Part shown: piece by piece, positions 1 to 10,231 of the stretch
How the letters are laid out: the number at the start of each line of letters is the position of its first letter
Position numbering within the stretch: the stretch's first letter is position 1
Assembly (NCBI GenBank): GCA_010015675.1
Contig: ML976984.1
Location: forward strand, 1,095,365 to 1,138,835
Source: Byssothecium circinans
Lineage: Eukaryota > Ascomycota > Dothideomycetes > Pleosporales > Massarinaceae
Direction: 5' to 3'
Length of the DNA stretch: 43,471 nucleotides
Notes under the pieces: generated by a model
What the model was told of the DNA's origin: nothing
What the model saw: the letters and a program-made list of their open reading frames with translations, nothing else
Databases searched by the model: none
Program-made: the position numbers and the translations under genes

Positions 1-135
1 AAGATGGCAGTAGAGGCTTCTAAGCTTATAGAGGAACAAAACAATAACCCTAACAAAGAAAAAGAGGCAGAAAAACTGGCAGCAGAAGTAGCAGCAAAAA
101 CTCTGCAATCCATATGTAGTGAGTGGCAATTGTAA
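1..135 (+). pseudogene. C-terminal end of an unidentified ORF, possibly a transposase
   Basis: Frame 1 is open from the window edge to a TAA at 133-135, giving 44 residues. They are very rich in Glu, Ala, Lys and Asn with an amphipathic helix pattern (KEAEKLAAEVAAKTLQ) and end in SEWQL. A charged helical tail like this is common at the end of fungal pogo/Fot1-like transposases, and the DNA just downstream carries two copies of GGTGTCTCAT (187-196 and 204-213), as a transposon end might. The start lies outside the window, so the family is a guess. It could equally be the end of an ordinary gene. Confidence 0.35.
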
Positions 136-1407
136 TTACGCTGAATCAATTATCGCGATTTTTTGAAGGGTGGAGGATTTCTGCGCGGTGTCTCATATCC
201 CTGGGTGTCTCATGACCCGATGCGCTAGCTTATATGGAAGCCCTGTTGTTACACGTGTATGAGGACCTTCCACAGTCATAACCTATGGACCATTGTTGGA
301 CGAGTCGCCTGTTGGACACTACACACTTCGTTATTCCCATTAGTTTATAACACATCACTCTACACCCTAAGAATAGTCTCCAGAATTTGTCACGTAGAAA
401 ACAAAGAAAAGCGCAGAAAAGCTCCACGCAAGTCCGCTGTTGCATGTAAAGCAGAACATTCATGCCGCCCTCCACCAAGAACCGTAACATACCACTCAGC
501 CAAGACGACACCACCATACGTTTCTCAGCTGCCTGTTCCCATGCGTTGGAGGACGAACACCTTGATGTAATGCGAATCTCCACACTTCTGACAGTGCAAG
601 TGTCAAGACTCGGGCCTAATATGGACAGCCTGCAGATCACCTCTCTACGTCTCGAATAATGACGCGTGGCCCTCAGGCAACTCGTGTCTTACCCTCCGCG
701 TCACGCCTGTCCGGATGTCAAACCTGTCACTGCGGGGAAGGCGCAGTAGGCGGTTGGGATAAGGGTTTGTCAGGCGCTAGGGACAACTGCGCTCTAAGGA
801 GCCTTGACTTGCGAAGCAGAGGGCCTCGCGACACTCGCGGAAAGATGACCTTGGGAAATAACGGGGTAGAACTCGCGTTACTACTAAGGCTCAGCAGTTA
901 GGGGGAGTATGGGGGACTGAATCACCCGTGGATGAATTTTGCGGAGTATCGCTGTTAGCTTATTTCTAAGATTTTGCTATCGCAAGTGAGGGCTTACGAC
1001 CACAGAGGTTCGAGTTGACGCGTACGTATCTGGAAGAGGAGAGATGGAAGTTCAAACTCGGAGTCGGAAATCACTGAGATGTTGAGACATCGAGAAGTGA
1101 AGAACTGAAGAGAAAGGAATAAGGAAATTCAAATTTCTATCGTTATCGCCAAATCGATTGGCATCCATTGTTGCCCTTTTGGGCTTCTTTCTAGTAGGGC
1201 TTCAGCAGCCATGTGCTATCAATACAATTTGGTCGACGCCCATCCAGTGCGGGCCGCGCGAGGGTGGTATTCCCATCCCATCCTGCCGACTCCGTCCCAA
1301 AGACCCAAGTTCCAGTCTCCAAGAAGAGAAAAAGTGTGTGCCAAAAACGAGTGTGTACAGGAAATGTTGCCTCCAATCATCCCGAATTAGTGTTTACCGA
1401 CAGTTGT
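136..1407. other. gene-free stretch
   Basis: I see no supportable gene in these 1.27 kb. Open frames exist on both strands (for example 230-640 on the minus strand) but have no recognisable domain, no convincing start context and no splice signals linking them to neighbours. The only structure noted is the repeated GGTGTCTCAT near 187-213. The last 250 bases are the 3' flank of the minus-strand gene ending at 1408. Confidence 0.5.
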
Positions 1408-3830
1408 TCAGAGGACACCGTTGGCGAGGTCCTCGATGTTGAGGTTCGCAAGACCGGCACCTGCACCGCCAGCTCCGGTACCCTGAGCTTGACCGCCGCC
1501 GAGAAGACTAGCAACGAGGCCTTGAAGACCGCCTCCAGCTCCCTGACCTTCATTGGCTTGCGTGGCGCCTTGAGCGGACTCCGCTGCGTCTATCAGATGT
1601 TAGCGATGGATCACGTTTTGATCAGGAACAAGTGCCACTTACTTGTGCCGCCCGCTTTGTTCTCAGCGGATTCGTCAGCAGCCTGTTGACCAGCAGCCTT
1701 TCCTTTGCCCTTGGCGTTACCAGCGGATTCGTCAGCAGCCTGTTGACCAGCAGCCTTTCCTTTGCCCTTGGCGTTACCAGTATTTGCGGCAGCCCCAGCC
1801 TCGGCTGTGCCATCTAATAGTCGTTAGTAAGGAGAACGCTTTCATGGGAGTATACGTTACTTACTTGCGGCGACGGCTTGTTGGTCCTCGTCGGCGGCAC
1901 CAGCTGCTTGTCCCGCGTTGCCCTTGTTTTTCTTACCATTGCCAGCTGCCTGACCCGCGTTGCCCTTGCCCTTTCCTTGGTTTGCGTTACCATTGCCAGC
2001 TTCCTGGTCTGCGTCACCATTGCCAGCCGCCTGGTTCGCCTCGCCGTTATTGGCAGCTTGGTTTGCGTTTCCCTTCCCCTTTGCCTTCGCCTTGCCTTGA
2101 CCCTGCGCAGCGTTGTTTGCCCCACCGGCGGCTTCAGTGGCATCTACGAACAGTTAGCATACATGATCTGTATATAAGGAGATAACACTAACTTGCTGCT
2201 ACTTGTCCGGCTTCTCCGGCTTGAGCTATTCCAAATTAGTCCAAAGGCTTTGTGAAGTGAACCACGAAGCAAATCCAGTACAGTCAAGTGAAAAGTCTGA
2301 TAACGTTCTCCACTGTTCGGGCCTGGAAAAGCGTTGTAGAAGGGAGGCCGACGTACCGTTTCCTGCAGCATTCTCGTTCGCGGCAGCATTACCCTTATTC
2401 TTCTTGCCCTTAGCTTCCGGGGCAGTGTTCTCGTTGCCCGCGTTCTCAACATCAACAGCATTCTCGTTACCCGCGTTCTCAACATCAGCGGTGTTCTCGT
2501 TGGCCTGGTTTGCTTCCAAGGAATGTTAGCATGCTAAAGGCCATGGGAGGACGAGTGAGTAACAAACCGGCAGCACCCTTCGCCTTCTTGCCCTTGGCTT
2601 GGGCGACAGCATTCTCGTTGCCGGCACCCTCCGCATCAACAACATTCTCATTGCCGGCACCTTTAGCATTGGCAGCGTTCTCGTTGCCCACGTTCTCATT
2701 AGCCTGGTTTGCTTTCAAGAAGTCAGTATGCTAAAGGCCATGGGAGGACGAGTGAGTAACAAACCGGCAGCACCCTTCGCCTTCTTGCCCTTGGCTTGGG
2801 CGACAGCATTCTCGTTGCCGGCACCCTCCGCATCGACAACATTCTCATTGCCGGCACCTTCAGCATCGGCAGCGTTCTCATTGACCTGGTTTGCAGCACC
2901 CTTCGCCTTCTTGCCCTTCGCTTGGGCGACAGCATTCTCGTTGCCGGCACCTTCAGCATCGGCATCGTTCTCGTTGCCCGCGTTCTCAGCATCAGCAGCG
3001 TTCTCATTGACCTGGTTTGCAGCACCCTTCGCCTTCTTGCCCTTCGCTTGGGCGACAGCATTCTCATTGCCGGCACCTTCAGCATCAGCAGCGTTCTCAT
3101 TGACCTGGTTTGCAGCACCCTTCGCCTTCTTGCCCTTCGCTTGATTGGCCTGTCCCGCTGCTCCCCCTGCTGCTTCGGTCGCGTTTACTGCCACAAGATG
3201 TCAGCGTGCGACTCGAAATTTCTCACTGGATGAATATGAAGCGTGAGACTTACCAGCTTGAGCGTTGTCGGCGGCGTTGTCGGCAGCGTTATCGGCGGCG
3301 TTTCCAGCTTTAGAATGTTAGTACGCACTCCAGACTACAAAGAGACGAGTGACAAACCATTGGCGGCATTTCCGTTGTTCTTCTTGGCCTTCTTGGCCTT
3401 TGCCTGTCCAGCTCCGGCAGCCGCAGCTATGGTATGTCAGATGGAGACTTCGTTGAAGATATTGAACCGCTTACCTCCATTGGCGTTTCCGGCTGCGTTG
3501 GCAGCATTGTCTGCTTCGCCCGCGGCAGCTATAAGTGTCAGAAGAGGACTTGTCAGAGATACTGGACGACTTACCCGCATTAGCATTGTTGTTCTTTCCC
3601 TTGTTCGCCTTCTTCGCACCACCGCCAACTGGACCTCCAGCAACCCCGTCGCTCTCTCCTTCGCCACTCTCTGGGGCCCTCTTGTTGAAGCCCGTGACTA
3701 GATTACGGCGGTCGAAGTTGGTGGAAGGTAAGGCCACATTCTCGGTAGCGGCATTAAGAACATAAGGGGCGGGCACAGCTCCAACAAGGGCTACGGAGAG
3801 GAGGGTTGCGAGGGTAATGGAGTATTTCAT
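1408..3830 (-). CDS. secreted low-complexity Ala/Asn/Gly/Lys-rich modular repeat protein, 11 exons
   Basis: Exons, read 5' to 3': 3830-3575, 3528-3475, 3426-3358, 3307-3254, 3187-2765, 2711-2568, 2512-2357, 2225-2193, 2143-1865, 1813-1643, 1589-1408. They give 1821 nt and a 606-residue protein. Exon 1 encodes a clear signal peptide (MKYSITLATLLSVALVGAVPA) and a Kex2-type site (FNKR, about residue 50). The rest is almost only A, N, G, K, E, Q and D: no Cys anywhere and no Phe, Tyr or Trp after exon 1. Units such as KGKKAKGAANQVNENAADAEG recur three to four times in exon 5, GNAKGKGKAAGQQAADESA twice in exon 10. The C-terminus is more hydrophobic (LQGLVASLLGGG). All ten introns are phase 1, so exons 2-10 are interchangeable. 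Most introns are 46-66 nt; the one before the 33-nt exon is 131 nt, making that exon the least certain. A TATATA motif lies near 4006-4016, about 180 nt upstream. The family is not recognised. A disordered wall, matrix or hydrophilin-like role is inference. Confidence 0.8.
2531..2685 (-). repeat. duplicated exon-intron unit, copy A
   Basis: This segment matches 2728-2882 with four differences, all transitions; the first ~106 bases are identical. On the coding (minus) strand it covers the 3' part of exon 6 and the first ~35 bases of the following intron. Because the match includes intron sequence, the unit was duplicated as DNA, and recently. Confidence 0.9.
2728..2882 (-). repeat. duplicated exon-intron unit, copy B
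   Basis: This is the second copy of the unit at 2531-2685, offset by 197 bases. It covers the 3' end of exon 5 and the start of the next intron. The splice donor (GTTTGT) and the following intron bases are the same in both copies. Confidence 0.9.
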
Positions 3831-5285
3831 GATGAAAGATCGTCGGAATAGTTGTTGAATAAAATAAACTAAGGGATAATTGAATAAAGGAGCTCAGCTC
3901 TCGTAGAATTGAAAGCAAAGAGAAAGTGCCTGCACCAAATGAACTTGAAAGACTGGAACTGGGCGATGGGATGGAGTAAATTCTTGTCTGGTTAGCCGCC
4001 AGTCGACATATATACGCAATGGCCGCTTTGACCATGGACGCATTTTTAGAAGCACGTCGGGGTCGATGTGAACAGGGACAATAATCGGGCAGTTCCCATG
4101 TGCATCTAACATTTGATGCCAGAGAATGCCTGGGATCGACAAGGCACGCATCCACTTTTCTCTCACAGCGCTCCGCATCGAGCCAGGTTTCCGATCAGGC
4201 GTTGAACTTGTGGACTTGGGTCTGGCTCCCGGAAACGGCGAATTAAGCGCGTGGAGTGGGTCGAGAGCAGACAGAATGACGCGGAGAGACAGCGGTTTGG
4301 TGCGTTATGGAACGACGGCCCCAACGTTTTGTGTAGGAGATTCTGTAACAGACAGCAGGGGAGGTTGGCATGCGCAAAAGAAGCTTTCCCAAACGCATAA
4401 GTTTGGCGTGTGTGACTGAGGCAGCGTGATGAAGCCTCGCCAGTTTCAGGTAGAGCCGAAGCGAAAGAACTGCAGCCTCACACCATTGGGCGACAACAGC
4501 ACGTGCTATGGCAACTCGAGCGCGATTGAAGCGTCGCGAAGACGTGGACTGGAGCCGCTGGTGCTTGTTGTCGTGGTGTGGTGGTGGCTGGGAATAGCCT
4601 CGCCTGCCCTGCATTCAACACTCGTCAGCGCTCATTATTGTGTCGTCTTCAAATCACTATCAGTTGCCCATCGCCCATTTCTGTTTTACTCGGCTTCTAT
4701 AGTATCGCCGCTATGTTCCCAAAGCCGCGCACCGCGGGCAATCGTCATGTTTGCGCGTCCATGGTGAGTTTCATTTCATTCCGGAGTTGCGGGGTGGAAG
4801 CCAGCCGGACGGAGTCTGGACGGTTTAGGGACGATTTCCATATCGATGTGCGTTTGACGTCCTCTCATGTCTCGGCATCAAACAGTGACATGGCAGATCG
4901 ACCCAGTTATCCTGACACTTCAGGCGATGAGGTGACATTGGGGGACCGGGGGTGGGCCGAGCTGGATGAAGGCGCGGCGCGGGGAAACCTTTGGCCGGCA
5001 GCAGGCGTGAGACGGACATACGACGACAACCACAGGGTGCCAAAGCCAGAGAAGTCACCAAGTGCAGAGAGATGGTGAGCAGCTTCGCGAATTGACAATA
5101 TATCCTTTGGAAGATATCTAGAGTCTGGAAAAGCACATGAAAGGCAGTGTCCAATCAGAGCCGCGGCAATAGTTCCGCTTACCCGCGGATGGAAAAGTGC
5201 AGCGTGTGAGCAAGAGCTCAAGAATGCGGTGCCCAAGACATTCTCCATGCACTCCAGCTCTCACGTCACCCGGCGACTGTGTATA
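3831..5285. promoter_or_regulatory. divergent intergenic region, no gene seen
   Basis: This 1.45 kb region separates the minus-strand secreted-protein gene from the plus-strand ETF-QO gene and must hold both promoters. A TATATA-containing stretch at about 4006-4016 suits the minus-strand gene. An open frame at 4578-5078 (+) has a GTG start, no domain and no coding-like composition, so I do not call it. An ATG at 5229 is in frame with ETF-QO but is unlikely to be its start. Confidence 0.5.
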
Positions 5286-7216
5286 ATGGCTGCCAGACCG
5301 CTCTCTGTGTTGATAACTCGACGATTGCTGCCGTCATCACGTCCTGTGCAAATCAATTCTCGCTCATTGTACCGCAAGGCACGGCACACGCGCAGCGTTT
5401 GGGATTCACACCGGCCTGCCTTTCGGATAGCTGGACAGCGGAGAGGCCTTTCTTCGACGACATATACGAGATTCGCCGAGCAAGATGATGTCTCCGATCC
5501 GCGGCAGCAAGACCGCGAGTCGGACGAGGTGGATGTGTGTATCGTGGGTGGCGGGCCGGCTGGGCTGTCGGCCGCGATCAAGCTGAAGCAGCTGGCGACT
5601 GAAGCGGGCAATGAAGACTTCAGGGTGCTGGTGCTTGAAAAGGCGGGAGAACTTGGCGACCACATCGTGTCTGGGAACGTCATCGAACCGAGCGCGCTCA
5701 ACGAGCTGCTCCCCGACTGGAAGGACGAAGACAATCCGAACCGCTTCGAGCACATTACCCCCGCCAAAGAAGACCGCATGCGCTTCCTCACCAAGAGCAG
5801 CTCAATACCAATACCGAAGCCCCCACAGATGAACAACCATGGCAACTACATAATAAGCTTGAACCAGCTAGTCAAATGGTTGGGAGAGCGTGCAGAGGAG
5901 GTCGGCGTCGAGGTGTATCCTGGCTTTGCAGGTGCAGAAATACTATACAACCACGAAGGCGTGGTGACCGGCGTGGCCACCAATGACCTGGGGGTTTCGC
6001 GGACGGGCAAGCCCAAGGACACTTTCGAGCGAGGCATGGAGTTTCGCGCACGCGTCACCCTCTTGGGCGAGGGTGCGCATGGCAGCTTGACCAAGCAGGT
6101 TATCAAGAAGTATGATTTGAGGCGTGATAGCCAACATCAGACATATGGTCTTGGGATCAAGGAGGTTTGGGAGATACAGCCGGAGAAGTTCCAGTCAGGC
6201 TTGATTGTGCATTCCATGGGCTACCCCCTACCGAAAGACACTTATGGCGGTGGCTGGATGTACCATTTTGGAGACAACATGGTGAGCATCGGACTGGTTG
6301 TAGGCCTGGACTACCCAAATCCCTGGTTAGCGCCCTATGGTGAGTTCCAGAAAATGAAGCATCACCCTCTGTACCGTGATGTGCTCGAAGGGGGCAAATG
6401 CATATCGTATGGTGCCAGAACTCTGAATGAAGGCGGCTACCAGTCAATACCCAAATGTGCATTTCCTGGCGGTGCCCTCATAGGAGATACGGCTGGCTTT
6501 TTGAACGTGCCGAAAATCAAAGGCACACACACTGCCATGCGGTCCGGAATGCTCGCTGCAGAAGCAGCATGGGACGCTCTGCAAAGTAATGGAGAGGGAA
6601 CCGTATTCCTGTACGATTACGAGGACAAACTCCGCAACTCGACTATCTGGTCAGAGCTGAAGCAGGTCCGGAATATGCGACCATCATTCCACACACCACT
6701 TGGGATATACGGAGGCATTCTGTACTCCGGCCTCGAAGCATATGTGCTGCGAGGCAAAGCGCCATGGACCTTGAAGCACGGCAAGCCCGACCATGCTGCC
6801 ACCAAGCCCGCAGACCGGTGCAACAAGATTGAATACCCCAAACCCGACGGCAAAATCAGCTTCGATATTTTGACGAGCGTCAGTCGCAGCGGCACCAATC
6901 ACGAGGAAGACCAGCCCGTCCACTTGCAGGTGAAGGACTGGGATGCGCATGCCCAAAAGGAATGGCCGGCATACAAGGGCGTGGAGAACCGCTTCTGTCC
7001 TGCAGGCGTGTACGAGTACGTTGAGGACGACAGCAAAGAACTGGGCGTGCGGTTCCAGATCAACGCTCAAAAGTGAGTATGCTGTGCCCTTTCCACAGCG
7101 AGGCTAACGTGTCCAGCTGCGTCCACTGCAAGACCTGCGACATCAAGGTGCCGGATCAGGACATCAACTGGGCCACACCACAGGGCGGCGAAGGGCCCAA
7201 GTATATTTTGACGTAG
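5286..7216 (+). CDS. CIR2: electron-transfer flavoprotein:ubiquinone oxidoreductase, mitochondrial
   Basis: Exons 5286-7072 and 7117-7216 give 628 residues, the usual size. The enzyme passes electrons from reduced ETF (fatty-acid and amino-acid oxidation) to ubiquinone in the inner mitochondrial membrane. The ATG at 5286 begins an Arg/Ser-rich presequence ([16 protein letters not shown]); an in-frame ATG at 5229 would add 19 residues with a less suitable start. An FAD-binding [12 protein letters not shown] motif lies near residues 85-96. The 44-nt intron (GTGAGT, branch GCTAAC, acceptor GTCCAG) restores QNCVHCKTC, which with the upstream RFCPAG supplies the four Cys ligands of the 4Fe-4S cluster. 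The C-terminal [18 protein letters not shown] is family-typical. The intron splitting the cluster motif is easily missed, since the unspliced frame stops at once. Confidence 0.96.
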
Positions 7217-8181
7217 CTCTTTGTCACTGGCACGGGGAGTTTGGGATGTTGATGGAATCGGTATCCCGTTTGAGCAAGGTCTTGTACTTTAGGCTTGTTA
7301 AATTGTATCTGTATGGGACCCCGAGCTCACGCAGAGGTTCGGTGACGCTCGTCGAATGGGCGCCGCGGAACCTTGAGATCCCTTCTCTCATCGAGCTGTT
7401 GAATGAACACATCATCAACCATTGCATTATTCCTATTCCTTCGGGACTATTCATGGTAGCTGGGCTCCAGCGGGCTTGCTGCCCAACATCTCGCTTGTGA
7501 TAAATAGGGTCACGCGGAGGTATTCCCCCATCTGCGGAGTACATACTGCAGATATCAGATCCAGGACGGAGCCCAAACCGGAATGTATCAGTCAATACTC
7601 TCGCGTTGCCGATGCCCCTTCTTATGCGTGTGGTAGTTGAATCGCTCACCACGTGACGCCAAGGCGCTAAAGCGTGGTAGCGCCTGCTGGTTTAACTCCT
7701 CGCCTCACTCACGTCGTCCTGCGCCCTCACCTCTCCGGCCGCAGGTATTCTATATCAACCCCGCCTCGAGCTCCATCTCTATCCACCGCTGCCAGTCTTC
7801 TGCCCGGTGGCTCTCTTGCCGACTTTCGGGCTTTCTGGGGTTTTGAGGGCTTCTTCCGACGCCCAAGGCTTTCTTGTCCACCGCCCACGGTCTCTCATCC
7901 TCGGATAGGACTACCAGGCCTAACACGACCTCAAATCAACTCTCTTCCAAGGTACGACATGTCGCTTGCCTCGTTGGATTCGCTCTTCCTAGGGAATATG
8001 CGCTTGTGCGCAGCCCGGCCCACTGGCATGCTGTCGCATATATTTCGTCCACGCGCTTCTTCCATTTGGCACTGATCCTGCGAACTTTTCATGTACTGGC
8101 TTCCTGCTTGCTAGGCCCCACGCTCACTTCCTACTACCAGGCTAGGTCATCACCCGCAAGGACCCGTATACAACAGCCAAA
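7217..8181 (+). promoter_or_regulatory. intergenic region with CT-rich leader of the RRM gene and a candidate 5'UTR intron
   Basis: No gene is supported here. The first few hundred bases are the ETF-QO 3' flank. From about 7690 the plus strand becomes pyrimidine-rich, as in many fungal core promoters. A candidate leader intron runs from AAG|GTACGAC (intron starts 7952) to a pyrimidine-rich CTACTACCAG ending at 8140. Its removal would eliminate an out-of-frame upstream ATG at 7959. No protein evidence tests this. Confidence 0.45.
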
Positions 8182-9465
8182 ATGGCCACCGAGGTGTCCA
8201 GCACGCGCCTCTACCTGGGGAATCTCCCCCGCAATGCGAACAAGGCCGACGTCGAGGCCCATTTTCAGACGCACGGCACCGGCGAAATCACCGAGATCAA
8301 GCTCATGAATGGCTTTGGCTTCATTGAGTACAAGGACGCCATGGATGCCCGCGACGTCGTTCCTGGTAAGTCAGCCCTCACTCTATGTCGACGTACGACC
8401 ATTGTGCTAACTTCGTCGCAGCTTTCCGTACGTACATGATAACAACACAAATACTTGAATCAGCGCCTAACAATTTGAAGATGGCTCCGATTTCATGGGC
8501 GAGCGCCTGATTGTGCAGTTTGCACGCGGATCCCGCCGCAACGAGGCTTTCACCCCGCACGAACGCGTCGCTCCCCGTCCGCGTCGCACGGCTTTCAGGA
8601 TGAGGATTGCCAATCTTCCGGTGGAAACCAGCTGGCAGGTTAGATAACCCCGATTCGGACTCCCTGTTTAGCCAGCTAGGCCAGATGCGCTCTGTACCGT
8701 TGCCTGGCTTGCTGATACTTCCCGCTCTACTCTGGATTGGGACACATCCTAACTCCGCATCTGCAGGATCTCAAGGATTTCGCCCGCCAATCCGGCCAGG
8801 ACGTCGTCTACTCCGAGATCGGCCGCGAGCGTGATGGCACTGGGTGTGTAATATCCAGAAAATCCACGCATTCTATTACTGACAATGGCAGCTTTGTCGA
8901 GTACGAGACAGCTGTCGACCTGAAGGCGGCCGTCGAGAAGCTAGACCGCCGTGAGTTCAAGGGACAGGAAGTCACTTGCACCTCAGATGTTTCGGACCCG
9001 CCTCCACCACCGCCGTTCAAGCCACGCGGTCCTTACACTGGCGGCCCAGATGATCGTGGTCGCGATAGGTACCGTTCTCGCTCTCCTGGAGGCCGTCGTG
9101 GCTATCCTCCGGCCCCGTACGATGACTACTACGAGCGTAGAGGCCCGCCTCGTGCGTATAGTCCTCGCCGCGGCGATGATTATCGTAGGCGCTCACCTCC
9201 GCGTGATTTCTACGATAGTCGCGAGAGGTATGGCCGTGTCTCTCCCCGTGGCCGCGGTCCGCCTGATGAGTACGGCCCCCCTCGCCCACGGTACGAGGAC
9301 CCCTACGATGCTCGCGGTCCCCCGCCTCGTCGTTATGACGACCCCTACGTCGCCAACGGTCATGTTCGTCCATATGATGGCCGTCCTCCATCCCCGCGCG
9401 GACGCCCCCGAAGCCCTGGCCGACCGCCGTTCGAGCCCGAATATCCTCCGCGCGCTCGCTACTAG
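8182..9465 (+). CDS. SR-type splicing factor with two RRM domains and an Arg-rich tail
   Basis: Exons 8182-8365, 8422-8427, 8481-8638, 8767-8843 and 8892-9465 give 332 residues. RRM1 begins at residue 9 (RLYLGNLP as RNP2; NGFGFIEY as RNP1). RRM2 begins with MRIANLPVETSWQ and continues with GFVEYETAVDLKAAVEKL. The tail is rich in Arg, Ser, Pro, Gly, Tyr and Asp (RYRSRSPGGRRG, many SPR/RRSP steps). The layout matches fungal Srp2-like SR proteins, with similarity to Npl3; such proteins bind pre-mRNA in the nucleus and may shuttle with mRNA. Exon 2 is only six bases (CTTTCC); it supplies Ala-Phe and the first base of His in PAFHGSDFMGERL, which aligns in length with the RRM1 of known Srp2 proteins. 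Skipping it keeps the frame but shortens RRM1 by two residues. Confidence 0.9.
8422..8427 (+). other. 6-nt coding micro-exon
   Basis: CTTTCC is bounded by an acceptor (CTAAC branch, TCGCAG ending 8421) and a donor (GTACGT from 8428). The upstream intron is 8366-8421 (56 nt) and the downstream one 8428-8480 (53 nt, CCTAAC branch). Including it makes the RRM1 loop the expected length. Confidence 0.82.
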
Positions 9466-10231
9466 ACGGGGCTCTCCTGCCGTAGAAACAACCGGCAGCA
9501 CTTAACTCCCCGTTCAACTAGCGGAGCTACACAGACTATAAAAACGTTGAGAGTGACTTTCTTGTTGCTCCATTGATGCTGAATTCCTCTGCTACATGAA
9601 AGGCTGGAAGGCTCCGCTGGAAGCTACGGGATCTCAAATTGATTTGTTTCCTTTCTTCGGCCTTTGGACATCTCACCTTGGGCCCAGTATTTCGAGGATA
9701 TTAAAGTCTACTGCCAGACTTGCAAGACCACTGCCCACACAGGAGATTGGACACATGGATGATTCATGCGCAAGGAAAAGATCAAGTATAATACAAAATG
9801 GCTTGCGTTTCTTTCCATTGATTAGCTTATGTATAGTAGTCTTGCTCAAGCTTGGGTGGCTGTCTGGACGTCGCTCAAAAATCAAGGAGTTGTTGACTAA
9901 ACCTTCTATGTATCTTGTTCCCTTTACACGCAGCAGTCGACCAACTCAATGTACAACGTGAAACCAGGTGTGCCATACACAAAGAACTCTTACGATAGCG
10001 CAAGAAAAGGAAGATGTTCAGGAGCCTTAAGTGTACAGTGTCAAAGTCCGACAAGGCTTCGCATTTTAAGACGTGGAAAATCGCTGCGACTGTCAACACC
10101 AGAACTATATGATTGTAAAGGGTATGACCATCTGCTCATGACAAGCACTCCCATCTACCATTCTAGTCTATAAATGCAATAACTGCCTGCTATATCAATC
10201 TCACGGTTTCCTCATCGAACACGATCATCAT
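9466..10231. other. convergent 3' flanks, no gene seen
   Basis: This region lies between the 3' ends of the RRM gene (+) and guanine deaminase (-). The open frames at 9596-9961 (+) and 9949-10173 (+) have no recognisable domain or codon bias. Both transcripts should terminate here; several short A/T-rich stretches could act as polyadenylation signals, but no single one stands out. Confidence 0.5.

Noticed and set aside
230..640. 136-codon open frame on the minus strand with several Cys residues
   Set aside because: It has no signal peptide, domain or splice context, and its composition is like the surrounding non-coding DNA.
1643..3313. Long plus-strand open frames with Phe/Ser/Leu/Pro repeats
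   Set aside because: They are antisense shadows of the minus-strand modular gene; the minus strand has the signal peptide and consistent phase-1 splice sites.
4578..5078. 166-codon open frame upstream of ETF-QO
   Set aside because: It begins with GTG, has no recognisable domain and lies in the expected promoter region.
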